From Rhizodiscina lignyota (lineage: Eukaryota; Ascomycota; Dothideomycetes; Aulographales; Rhizodiscinaceae), in the NCBI GenBank assembly GCA_010015805.1, contig ML978128.1:1364001-1428000 (forward strand): a stretch of DNA of 64,000 bases, given 5' to 3'. The notes below the pieces were generated by a model. It was not told where the DNA came from. It ran no database searches and was given only the letters and a program-made list of their open reading frames with translations. The translations under genes were made by a program, and so were the position numbers. Shown in pieces: positions 35,271 to 46,565 of this stretch (its first letter is position 1; every line of letters begins with the position of its first letter).

Positions 35271-35952
35271 TCACCTCCTCCACGCATAATTCCACCCCTC
35301 GCGGCTCGGATACTCTGTCTGCGCCCTCGCATACTCAATCGGCACTCCGCTCCCGCTATTCTTCTCCCCGCTCCATACCCCCCTCTTCATCATCGCTATC
35401 CTGAACAATCTACCCTGATCCTTCCCCCCTTGCCCTATCGCCTCGCTCATCCCGGCCTCGTCCAGATGCCGTAAGGCTTCGCACGCGTCGCGCATGCTGT
35501 TGTACAGGTTCTCCAGGTCCTGCTGCTGCGCGGCGCGCTCCTTGGCGCGGAAGAGGTTCCATGCACGGTGGATGGTCCAGTGTCGCAGGGAGCGGTTGCG
35601 CGAGAAGCGCAGGGGACGGGGGAGGGCTGGGTGGTAGAGGGCGTAGCGGATTAGTTCTGGGGGATGTTAGTGTGTGCTTGGGAGGGGAGATTGCAGGAGG
35701 AGAGCAAGGCAGGGATGGAGTAGCGGAGGGCGGAAAAGGTTTCAGAGGAGGGAGCGGACTTATTCGTGGGTCTGTAGTTGCTTGGTTCTTATTCTTGCGC
35801 TTCTGGAGGGAGGGTGTGGTTGAGAAGGAGGCCGTCTGGATGAAGGATTGAGAGGATGGGAGTAACCTGGAGGGTGACGGAGCTTGCTGTACGTGAAGAC
35901 AAGGAGATGTCCGTGGCCATGATAGCCATCTTGATATTGAATTGCTCGCCAT
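35271..35952 (-). CDS. MRPL28: Mitochondrial large-subunit ribosomal protein mL40
   Basis: Two exons, 35952-35760 and 35656-35271, with a 103-bp intron (GTCCGC donor; CACTAAC branch; CCCCCAG), give 192 residues. The ATG at 35952 has the better context; another in-frame ATG lies at 36021. The first ~50 residues are Ser/Arg-rich without acidic residues and act as the mitochondrial presequence (ends near ASFSTTPSLQKRK). The mature protein begins around the junction DPRIKLIRYALYHP and carries RPLRFSRNRSLRHWTIHRAW and a C-terminal block RLFRIAMMKRGVW and VPIEYARAQTEYPSR, which identify mL40 (yeast Mrpl28). It is a structural component of the mitoribosome. The gene is divergent from AGM1, 318 bp apart. 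Confidence 0.88.
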
Positions 35953-36270
35953 GGTGGATCGAGTACTATTCGGTACGCCAGACGAGAGCTCGATGATAGA
36001 GTTGCGGCTCTTTCTTTCCAAGGCACTAGAGCGGAATAGGATAGCGCTGGCGATAGGGCTGAGAAGCGCGGTAAGCGCTCGGCCAATGAATCATCAGGCA
36101 CAGGAACATGGGGAAGCTCGCGCGCCCGCTTCGACCTGCACCGCTTCAGCTTCGTCATCGCACACACCTCCAATCTTCTTCCGCGTCGTGCATCTCCTCC
36201 GCTCTGCGCTGCATACTCATCGAAGCTTTCTGTTTCCTTCTGTCGCGCAAAATAGCAAGCGCGCCTCAAC

Positions 36271-38124
36271 ATGGAGCACGACAAAGCTATCCTGGAGGCC
36301 TCTGCTCGCCATGCGAAGCCTGAGGGCCAGAGCTTCGAGTACGGGACCGCTGGGGTGAGTTTTCCTGACATCTTGGAATCACTTGCGATCAGTTACTCAC
36401 AATAGCTACAGTTCCGCATGAAAGCGTATTACTACTCCTGGAATCATTCCTCGAGTGAATCACTTACATATGACAGAAATATCCTAGACTCCACCGTCTA
36501 TCGCGTCGGCCTGCTTGCGGCGTTACGTTCGAGAAAGCTGAATGGGCATACAATTGGCGTCATGATCACGGCTAGTCACAATCCACCACAGGATAACGGA
36601 GTCAAGCTTGTGGATCCAATGGTAAGTCTCAAACTCAAGTCGTGCTCCCAGGGATACTCATAGCTAACTTCCGGCCAACAGGGTGAGATGCTCGAGGTTC
36701 GATCTTGCTCCTCTCTCAAATGAGTGAATACCTGCTCGATCATTAATAGATCACAGACCTCCTGGGAAGCCTATGCTACCGAGCTCGCCAATGCCCCCTC
36801 CGATCAAGCCCTCGTTGATGCCTACCACAAGATCGCCGAGTCCCAGAAGATCAAGCTTTCCGCACCTGCGCGTGTCATATTCGCCCGTGACACGCGTGCT
36901 TCCGGTTCCAGACTCGCTGCTAACCTCGTCGACGCCCTCAAAGCTACAGAAGTTGACTACGAGGACTTCAAGCTCCTCACAACCCCACAGCTGCACTACC
37001 TGGTGCGATGCGACAACACAAAGGGCACACAGTACGCATATGGCGATGTCAGCGAGAAAGGTTATTACGAGAAGCTGTCGGATGCGTTCAAGCGTGCTAT
37101 GAAGGGTCCTTCTGCCTCGAATGGCACCTTGACGGTCGACTGCGCGAACGGCGTCGGTGGCCCGAAGCTCAGAGAGTTAATGAAGTATCTTCCCACAGCC
37201 AAGGACGGCGGCATCGACATCAGGGTCGTCAATGACGACGTGCTCAAGCCCGAAATGCTGAACGTGGAATGCGGCGCCGACTTCGTCAAGACTCAGCAGC
37301 GCGCTCCGCCATCTTCTAAGGCCGCTTCTGGCGATCGCTGCGCTAGCTACGACGGTGACGCGGACCGCATCGTCTACTACTTCCTCGAAGGAACCACTTT
37401 CCGCCTACTTGACGGTGACCGCATCGCCACCCTGGCCGCATCCTTCCTCGCCGATCTCGCCCGCACATCTGGCCTTGTGGAGGAGCTAAAGGTGGGTATC
37501 GTTCAGACAGCTTATGCCAACGGCGCGAGTACGAAATATGTTGAGGAGAACCTCAAGATGGAGGTGGTATTCACGCCCACTGGCGTCAAATGGCTGCACC
37601 ACGCTGCCACGCGCTTCGACATCGGCGTGTACTTCGAGGCGAACGGTCACGGCACGGTCCTATTCAGCGACACAGCGCTCAAGGCCATCTCGCAATACCA
37701 ACCGAAGTCCCCCGCTCAAGCTACCGCCCTCGAAACTCTGCGCGCTCTGACAGACCTCATCAACCAGACCGTCGGCGACGCTCTCTCTGATATGCTCCTC
37801 GTCGAAGTCATCCTTGCGCACAAGGGTTGGACACCCAAGGAATGGCTGAACACATACGTCGACCTACCAAATCGCTTGCTCAAGGTCGAAGTGAGGGACC
37901 GCGGCATGTTCAAGACTACCGATGCCGAGAGACGCCTCGAGAGCCCACCGGGCATCCAGGAGAATATCGACAAGCTGGTCGGCCAGTACCGGAACGGCCG
38001 CTCATTCGCACGTGCAAGCGGCACGGAGGATGCGGTGCGCGTGTATGCGGAGGCTGCGAGCCGCACGGAGGCGGATGCACTGGCGCAGAAGGTGGCGGAA
38101 CAAGTAAAGATACACGGCGCCTAA
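36271..38124 (+). CDS. AGM1: Phosphoacetylglucosamine mutase
   Basis: It interconverts GlcNAc-6-P and GlcNAc-1-P, the step before UDP-GlcNAc, which feeds chitin, N-glycans and GPI anchors. Four exons, 36271-36354, 36412-36621, 36682-36696 and 36757-38124, give 558 residues. The third exon is a 15-nt micro-exon encoding GEMLE; without it the conserved DPMGEMLE...SWEAY block is broken. Key motifs: substrate loop near the N-terminus (YGTAGFRMKA), phosphoserine active site TASHNPP (Ser ~83), Mg2+-binding DGDADR (~302-307), sugar-binding FEANGHGT, and the phosphate-binding RASGTEDAVRVYAEA near the C-terminus. It is a complete member of the alpha-D-phosphohexomutase superfamily and should be cytosolic. 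The yeast counterpart is PCM1. Confidence 0.95.
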
Positions 38125-39032
38125 GGGTCTCGGTGTGGTGTGATGGCAATGGCGTAGACAAAAGTCCGGTGGTACTTTAAATGATGCTTTACACATGGGT
38201 TTCTCTTGCCGTCATGGATTGCGCGGCGAATAGCGGGCATGCTCTGTTGATGATAAGCACGATCTGGGAATAGGAAAAAGCAATGGAATATATCAAACTC
38301 TGGCAAAGTTGAACGCATTCTTGCTGGGCCTCCCGTTATTCTTGAATACATCCTACGTACACATGGTAAGTTCTACTTCGGGAGTTAGAGATTGAGGCTA
38401 CGGCGTGTTTCCCTGCAAAGTGTGGACTTCGTGAAAGGAGAGCATCGAACAGGATGTGCCTCGACGTTGTGGCATCGAATACAGGAAGTGAAGTGCCTTT
38501 TTGATATTTCATCAAAGCCCGGATAGACGGGATGAGTGGAGTCCGCGTGGGATTAAACGCAGACTTCCACTTTCAACTTGTCAAGCTCATCTTTCACATT
38601 TCCCACAAGACTATGCATCAGAGTGGCCCTACAGAAGTCCAATTCTGCTTTTGGACCCGAGCTGACAGGGATTTTAAACTGTGCGCATGATATCTGCAAT
38701 GGGATCCCTTTTCCACGACAACCAGAAGCAAATCTTCTAAGGCAGGCTTAGCAAGCTACTTCCCTGGCAACCTCGATTCTAAACTTACCAACATACAGAA
38801 GCTTCTTAAAAGTGCTGAAGATGGCTGTCATAGAGTTGTTCCATATACTGTTCGCTCGCTAGAAACTAGTTCTTTCGTACACCCTAACAGTGACCCAAGC
38901 AGGTACCTACAGATGCGGCACAGCCCTCATCCTTCAACGAATCCTTCTAGGCACACCACGTTGCAATGGCTTCCTTCAGGTACATGTTTTAGCTTTCTCG
39001 TTCTTGTCTCGCAGGTTCTCTACACTCTTCAC
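38125..39032. other. Intergenic region upstream of the ankyrin-HET gene
   Basis: It contains the AGM1 3' UTR and the promoter of the HET gene. Near the right end an ATG at 38966 could be the true HET start if 38980-39046 is an intron; see the HET entry. Otherwise nothing is seen. Confidence 0.45.
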
Positions 39033-41900
39033 ATGTCTTCCAACAGGTTAGCGCATTTTTATTCCTTTGCTCAAAAGCACCCCAGCTGGGGTGGTAAGCA
39101 ATTGCACACAACATGGAAGGACATCCTCGAAGATGGCCACGACCCGAACGAAGATTGGGACTACGGCAGGAGGGGCGATAGAATACGCACCTCACCCTTG
39201 TTCGCAACCGTCTTGGACGACGAGCTCCAGTTGGCAGAGTTGTTATTACAGTATGGCGCCAAAATCGAAACCCGCAACCTGGAAGGCTTTACAGCACTGC
39301 ATGAAGCCATTATACGAAATCGTAAAGACCACGTGCAGCTTTTCCTAGATCATGGAGCGGACCTGGAGACTCAGGTCATATCGGGGCCTCTGGAAGGAGG
39401 TACTGCAGTTCATGTGGCTGTGGCTGAGGGCGTGGTGGATATGATTGGCAACTTTCTACAACGCGGCGCTAATCCACAAGCAAGGACTCGAGTTGGGTGG
39501 ACGGCTGTCGATATCGCGATTCTGGACCGCCAGGAGACGGTGCTCGGAACCCTGTTGAAATATGTTGATGTGTCGACTACACTATCCGATGTCTCCAGTG
39601 GCTTGGAACAAGAGCCTGGGGATTCAGCGGCGCGCGATAATCCATCTGCCATTGCATATCACTTGATTGAACATGGTATTAGTGGCACTGAAAGAAGGCA
39701 CAGAGACCTATACCTGAACTGCTTGACCAAGATCACCCGAGCGCAGTCATTCAGCACTGAGAAGAGCACGGAACTCGCCCGCATATTGATACGCGAGATT
39801 GAAGCTATGCTAATGGAAATTGCTGGGTCACCTGGTGCTCTTACTTGGTCTCGGAATCTGTGCTCACAATGCGAGCGGGTTCAGAGTCAAGATGCTCACA
39901 ATATGTGCAAGGCCTTTGAGCACAGTCCGGACCATTCTGCCCTAACGTCCTCGGCGTCGCGTGGTTGTTCCCTCTGCCTCTTCATTGCCGACTCATTGCG
40001 CCAGCACTGGTGCTTATTGACTCAAATTAGCAAAGAATGGAGAGAAGAGTTTGGCATTAACTCCTCAGTCCGCCTAAGAATTGAGGATGAACGTAAAGGT
40101 TACCCATTCGATAAATATCAAATCATCATGGTATGCGGGGACAAGATCGCATTTATTGATCTGCATCAATTGGGAAGTAAGCATTATTGTATCATATGTC
40201 CCATCACAGTAATAACCTCAATAGAACAGCAAAACGCCACAATTGCTCGGACGAGTCCTTCTGACGCCGAGGGAACTGGCTCGGATCGAAGTCTTGCAGC
40301 TGCAAAAGCTTGGTTGCAGCGATGCCTTGAGGAACATCCATCGTGCCAGCTGGGGCCGATGGGCACGCTTCCAACGAGGGTTATTGAGGTGGGTGACGAA
40401 TCAACATCGCCTTACATTTATATTTCGAAAGGAGAAGAGGCGCGCTATGTCGCCCTATCCTGTTTCTGGGGAGACGATCAGAGCTTCTGCTCTGTCACTT
40501 CGAACATCGACGAGCGGACCAAAGGCATAATGCTCGCGGACATGCCAAAGACTCTTAGGGAGGCTGTCGTGGTGGCCAGAAAGTTTGGTATACAGTACCT
40601 TTGGGTTGGAGCGCTGTGCATCTTACAAGACTCCGAAGAGGACATTAGGCATGAACAAGCTTGCATGGGTGACATCTACGCAAATGCGTTCCTAACGATT
40701 GCGGCGAAATCCTCACCGAGCTGCCACGATGGCCTCTTTCGAAGAAGAAGCTCCAGGACCTCCTGGTTGCCATTAGACTTTCGCCTCCCATCAGGCGCAA
40801 GACCGAAAGAGTCGCAGGAGAATGATCGCGTAGATCATGTCCGCACTTCGAACATCAATAGATTGATGGTTCTGTCGAGCTCTTCTCGGTGGCCTGATGA
40901 TGGTGAAACACCCATTCTAGACACGCGTGCCTGGGCGTTGCAAGAGGAATGCCTTTCCCGACGGACGCTCAGCTTTGAGAAACATGAGTTGAGTTGGAGT
41001 TGCGTAGAATCGACGTGCTCCGAATTTGGGCCAAGCAATGGCGTCGATCACGACAAGTGGCTATATCATGTGAAGCGCGCGCTCGTAACAGGTCTCTCGG
41101 GCCATGGATCTGTACAAGGCGTCGGGATTGAACGTGTTTTTGGCTACTGGCTTGATATTGTGGCAGAGTTCTCTCGGCGCAAGATCTCCAGGCCTGCAGA
41201 TAAGCTCTCCGCCATTGCTGCTTTACAGGCCGCGATTGGCAAGCTTTTGGAGGACGCACCCGTGGCAGGCATGTGGCGGAATCGCTACTTCGTACAGAGC
41301 CTTCTTTGGAAAGTCGACACAAAGGAGACCGAGGACAATGGGATTGCTTGTCGCTGCCCCTCCTGGAGTTGGGCTTCCGTGCCGATGCCAATAACCTATG
41401 TAAAACCGGACCATGGTGAAGTCAATGACATGAAATGGGGCCATGACACGATCTATTTTCCCGAAGTACTCTCCTGGGACGGCATTGTCGGAGACGAGCT
41501 CGATGGTGACATTCACGGCTGGGTCGCTTTACGCTGTAAGTTGTTGCGAGATGATGATTTGGTAAGTGACAAAGAGCCTTTTGTGTAACTGGCGAAGACC
41601 TTACGCGATCTAATTGACTGGTAGAAGCCGAAAGAAAAAGAAGCTCTGCGCTTTGAGACATGGGACGATTCTATAAATGCCGCAACAGATGTTTGGCTTA
41701 TGATCGTTAGAACTTCACAGTTCGTGCCGGCCCTGCGCCACAGAGGCGGGCATACTTACGAGATTGACACGAAGTTCTTGCGTCTGGAACGAATTGCCCC
41801 AGATAGGATGGACTTTAGAAGAATCGGGCTGGCACAAGGCACGTCCAAGGCCGTCAGATGGCATGCGAGAGCTCGAACCGAGGAAATACGGCTTTTCTGA
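39033..41900 (+). CDS. Ankyrin-repeat HET-domain protein
   Basis: Exons 39033-41561 and 41625-41900 are joined through a 63-bp intron (GTAAGT...CTGGTAG) that contains an in-frame stop, giving 934 residues from MSSNRL. An alternative start (ATG 38966, first exon to 38979, intron to 39046) gives MASFRLAHFYSF and is equally in frame. Residues ~50-175 hold about three ankyrin repeats (GFTALHEAIIRNRKDHVQLF, then GTAVHVAVAEGVVDM). A Cys-containing linker follows (CSQCERVQSQDAHNMC, ASRGCSLCLFIADSL). The HET domain begins at ~472 with YVALSCFWGDD and includes the IQYLWVGALCILQDSEED and GDIYANAFLTIAAKS blocks; downstream RAWALQEECLSRRTL is also typical. HET domains trigger incompatibility or regulated cell death in filamentous fungi. 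The usual Asp before the ALCI/SLCI motif is Gly here, so activity may differ. Confidence 0.88.
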
Positions 41901-41974
41901 GGCATTGATCTGAATAATGAGAGAAGTATCCAAACTCGAACGCCATCGTATGCCACTGAAACAAAGCTTCCCAT

Positions 41975-44900
41975 CTACTTCATGTTCAATGCAAACCCGA
42001 ACAAGTTGTCCATCGCAACCCACTGTCTCCCGTTCTTATCCAAATAAGCTCTCACTACCTCCCTCGCCGTGTCGAACCTCACGCGGTTCAACTCTGCCAG
42101 CACACCCGCCTTCTCCACAGTCTCTTCAACATTGCCTCCAGCATTCTTCCTTGCCCTTTCCTTCGCCTTGCCTACGTCAAACAGACCCTGCAGATACAGC
42201 AGCTGATTGTACATCATCCTCTCCGTGTACTCAAAGTTCATTCTCCCCAAGCATCCTTGTCCCAACCCCTTCGGTCCGAGACAGCGATGCCCGTATACGC
42301 TCATCGTTCGCGTACGGTTCCCGCAAGCTGGGTCGTCGCACGCCAGCCACGCGGCATAGTATCGTGCGGTATGCTGGCGGATCTGGGCCTCCAGCTGCGC
42401 GACGACGCTGAGATTCGAGAGACTCTTGCCGCATTCAGCGCGTGGGCACTTGAAGCCTTCATGGCTGACCACTTCAGGCAGTACCCCAAGGCCTTTGTAC
42501 ACGAAGGAGTGTGTGCAAGAGGGGCAGCGCAGTGAGAGTGGCTTGGCATCCTTGAAGCGGATCTCATCGGGGATCTGGGACTCCAACGGCATGATTTCTG
42601 CTTCCTGTGAAGTGCCATTGCCCGATGACGAGCTCATGCGGTACTTGCTTGTATCTAGACCTAGACACTCTGCCAGACGCGTGATATTCGTGCCGGAGAT
42701 CGGTGCACAGAGACGCTCCACAGGAGGCAGGATCTGTTTGTGCATGTAGTATTCGATATCTGGCTTCAACCCGCTATCCGCCTTCAGCACTTCATCAAGG
42801 GGAAAGGCGTTCGTCGCTGCACTCTCAGCAGAGCCGCTGCTGCTGCCTGTGATGACGAACGACATGACATCTTTGGCCTTGACGTGCTTGCCCTTCGCGA
42901 TCTGTCGAAGCGCGACTTGGACGGATGGCATGGACTTTGCGTTCGGATACTCCTTCGGATCTTTGCCGAGCTGTTGAAAAATTGTGTATTTGTGCACGGG
43001 GACGGAGAAGGAGCGCATGGAGGAGGCTAGTTGGCGGAGGTAGTCGTGGATATTTTCGACAACGGTGTCGGGGTCTTCGCCCGAGAGCAGGAAGGACAGG
43101 AGTTTGCTGTGGCAGGTCAGTATGCTAACACTAATAGTAGAATGAAGCTGTCTTACGAAGATGTCTCTTTGGACAAGGCACAGTATTCTCTTCGGCGCAT
43201 GTCGAGGCCCTTGACTTCTAGCTTTTCGGTCCATTTCCCGTCAACTTCAACCATGTTGATCGCCGCATACTTCTTCTTCGCATGCAGCAGGATTCGGCGG
43301 AAGACGTTGTCGATATCAATCTCAAGGAGTCGATACCGCTCATTGACCGAGCGCTTGAACTCGTTACCGATCTTAAGCGCATCCTGCATGTTGTCCATAT
43401 TCGTGTTGATCATGACGGAGTCAGTGTCTCCATAGATGACGCGAAGGCTTGTGCTCTCAGCAAGCTCCTTGGTGCTGCGTAAAATCTCTCGTCCCTTGTA
43501 GGTGGTGAGCATAGCGAGAGGTCGGGCGTAAAATCGAGATCTGGTATATCCAAGACAGCCATACATGGAGTTGGCTGTGAGCTTCAAGGCCAGCTGTTTG
43601 ATGTCCCAGGTAGCGAGTTGATCTGGATTTGCAGACTTGTCCTTCATGAGCTTCTTGACCTCTCGACGACGGGTGACAAGAGTTGCGATGAGCTTAGGGA
43701 GGATGCCCATGGTTTGTTCGGCTGGCACCTCTGGGACTTTCTCATCTTCCTCGGACTGTTCATAGTCAGTAAACTCTTTCTTGAGCCTCTGTTGCAGATT
43801 TACTTACGATATCTGCTCGATCTACGGTCGTAAAGCAGATGTTGAACTCCTGAATAATGCTGGGGTACAAACTGTTGAAGTCCATGACCAGGATGAACTT
43901 GTCGTACAGTCCCTTCTCGGGTTCGAAGACAAGACCACCTTTGTACTTGTCCTTTTTCTTCGCATCCACCCCTTCTTCCCCTTCAGCGGCCTCGTCGTCT
44001 TTCTTGACATTGCCCTTGCCCCACACCTTGTCCGGGCAGATATACTTGTTACGATGGAACTCGTGCAGCAGAATATACTCGTTACGCTCCGCACGAGTAC
44101 CGCTAAGCGTCCTCGCCCAAGAATTACCGGCAAGATTAGTGAGAACCTTTGTCAGAGGAAGCATCTGGACCTTGATTGCGATGGCTGCGATGAAGAATGT
44201 ATCGGCCTCGCAGTGACGAAGGTAATTCATCAAGCCCTCTCTCGTAGCAGCCCACGTCTTCAGGGCTTGTTCGTTATCGATTTCGGTACGCTTGTTGCCT
44301 TCGCCGAGGACAAGCTCGCACATTTCGTTGAGACTCCATGACTGGCACTTCATCATGAGAGATTTGCCCATGTCGTTGGCTAAATCACAGTGGAGTCGTC
44401 CAGTGGCGAGTTGCCTCTCTGCAATAAAGCTGGCACCGCCTTTACCCATGTTCTTCGGCCATTCACTTCTCTTCAGACGACCAATTCGATGCCACCCAGG
44501 AGTCTTGCGCTCTCGCATGCGGTTCAGTAAAACTGGATAGTCCACATCATCCAAACGGTGGCCCATGAGCACATCAGGATCCATCTTTTGCAGAATAGCC
44601 ATGAACTTGCTCAGAAGAGCCTGTTCATTTCGCTCCATTTCGACACGGCTGTTGTGTTTTCCGAGTTCCATTTTGAAGCCTGTTGGGTAGTCCTTGCCGT
44701 TCGGTCTCATGATAGTAAAAGCTTTACAAGCCATCTTCTCAGGCGGAGTCGTATCGGTTAATGAAACGTTCTCATAGACTCGAGCGCTAACCATGAGGAT
44801 CTCCTGCTTGTTCTCCTTTGCATTGTATGTCATTCTCAGAGCTAAGCTCATGAGCGTCAAAGGGGGAGCCTCCAGATTATCAGAGTCGCCCAATGTCGTG

Positions 44901-46565
44901 ATGAGGCTTGGCTTTGTAACTTGGGCCTCGAGCTTGCACCAAGACGCATTGCTGACAGCCTGGAAATCGGCATCTTCAATCTTCAGCCAGCACGGTCCCA
45001 TAATGTTCTTCCAAAGCACAAACTGCTCAAAAAGAGCGGTATTGGTGCCGAAGACGTGAGAGTACGTCTCGCCAGACATGTGCTCAGTAGGGATCATTGG
45101 CTTGTCGTATGGATACAAGCATTTCATGTAATCTGCCTCCTTCGGTATGTCAGGAAGCTCAAAGGCGTACTTCCTTGAGGATGGCTTGATCTTGTGCGTG
45201 TTGACACGGAATCGAGATAGCAAGGCGTCGACCTCCTGATATACGTCCTCCATGCCGACCTCTTCCGATGTGTCGCGTCCCTTCCGTTGTCGATACTCGC
45301 GAGGAAGGAAGAATAGCTTCCTCAAGATGTTGTCCACCTTCAGGAAGCAACTCGCGTATGTATTAGTGGTCTTGTCCTTCACCTTACCAAAGAGACACAG
45401 ACTCCCATTGACCTCGGTGTAGTCAATCCAGAACATGCGAAGACTGCCGTCCTCCTCCAGGCATGAGCTTGGTGAAAGTTTGCCGATGCTTGTTGTCTCG
45501 GTCGGAGGACTGCTGAGCACGTTGAGCTTGCTAGTGACAGCGTTCCAGGTGGAAGCATCAACAACATCTGCAGGAGGACGGGTTGGAGAAGAGCTGTCCG
45601 GCGTTGGATAATCTGGCTTCTTCATCTTTAGAGAAGGTCGGCTCCCCGCCTTGTTTACGCTAGCAGAACCAAGAGCTTGCCCGGTTACTTGAGCGATTTC
45701 CATTAGATCCTCGTCATCTTCCTCTTCCTTCACAGCTGGCTGCGTCTTGCGTTCGACAGCATTAATCACAGGCGATGACGGTAAGGGGTCGCTCATGGGT
45801 AGGTCGTCGTCCGCCACCATGAACCCTGGATCATCATCCATAGCAGACAGAGTCTGCGACGTCTCTGCGGCAGACTCATCGTTGAAACTCTTCTGGCCAC
45901 GCGTATAGACTGGTCGGTTCTCCGATACAGGTGGTGAAAGAACGCGTGTCTTTCGCCTGAACTCTGACTTGATCGGCTTCATTCGGGTGGGAGCTCGACT
46001 AGGAATATTAACGTCTACTTCTCCGAGAAGCGATTCCATGAAATCTGCATCTTCGGCGGTTGCTACAGGCTATGTGGAAGTTAGAGGCATATGACAACGA
46101 CCACTCATGGAAATATACCTTTGGCTTTGGTGCTGGCGCCGCATTGGTCGGCTTTGAAAAGAACTTGTGGATGCCCTTGTTAATGCGATCGTTCCGTTCG
46201 CGTTCTTCTTCTCGCTTTCGCTTGCCTTTGAACAGTCAGGTTAGCCATTCATGGAGACAATTGGAGCATTAAAGTGGCCTACCAGCTTTGCCGCGCGCCG
46301 TATAATCCTCTTCTTCGCTTTCCGTCTCATAGTACTTCTCGCGGCCTGTCTCCCAATCTTCTCGACCGTCATCTGCATATCCAGCACCATTATCGTCGAC
46401 AACGAAATCGTCTTCATCAAGTCGTTTGCGGACGAGCTTCTTGTATCCCTCATCGTCGACTTCGTCGTAGATGCGCTCCTCTTCTTGGACCTCGTACGTG
46501 TCGAAACGCGTCTTCCCCGCAGCGCGTAGTGCGCGGAATTCTTCCACAGCGCTCCTTTTCGGCAT
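41975..46565 (-). CDS. POL1: DNA polymerase alpha catalytic subunit
   Basis: This is the catalytic subunit of the polymerase alpha-primase complex, which starts leading and Okazaki strands. Five exons, 46565-46283, 46225-46119, 46069-43808, 43755-43157 and 43106-41975, give 1460 residues, close to yeast Pol1. Introns are 57, 49, 52 and 50 bp. The N-terminus is acidic and unstructured and includes [11 protein letters not shown], a conserved N-terminal motif. Family B polymerase motifs: [14 protein letters not shown] (~860-872); [14 protein letters not shown] (~942-954); C, YGDTDS (~992-997). The exonuclease region lacks a visible proofreading signature, as expected for alpha. The C-terminus carries two zinc modules (CPSC...CPRAEC and [11 protein letters not shown]...GHRC...GQGC), the second of which contacts the B subunit. 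No irregularity was seen. Confidence 0.97.
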
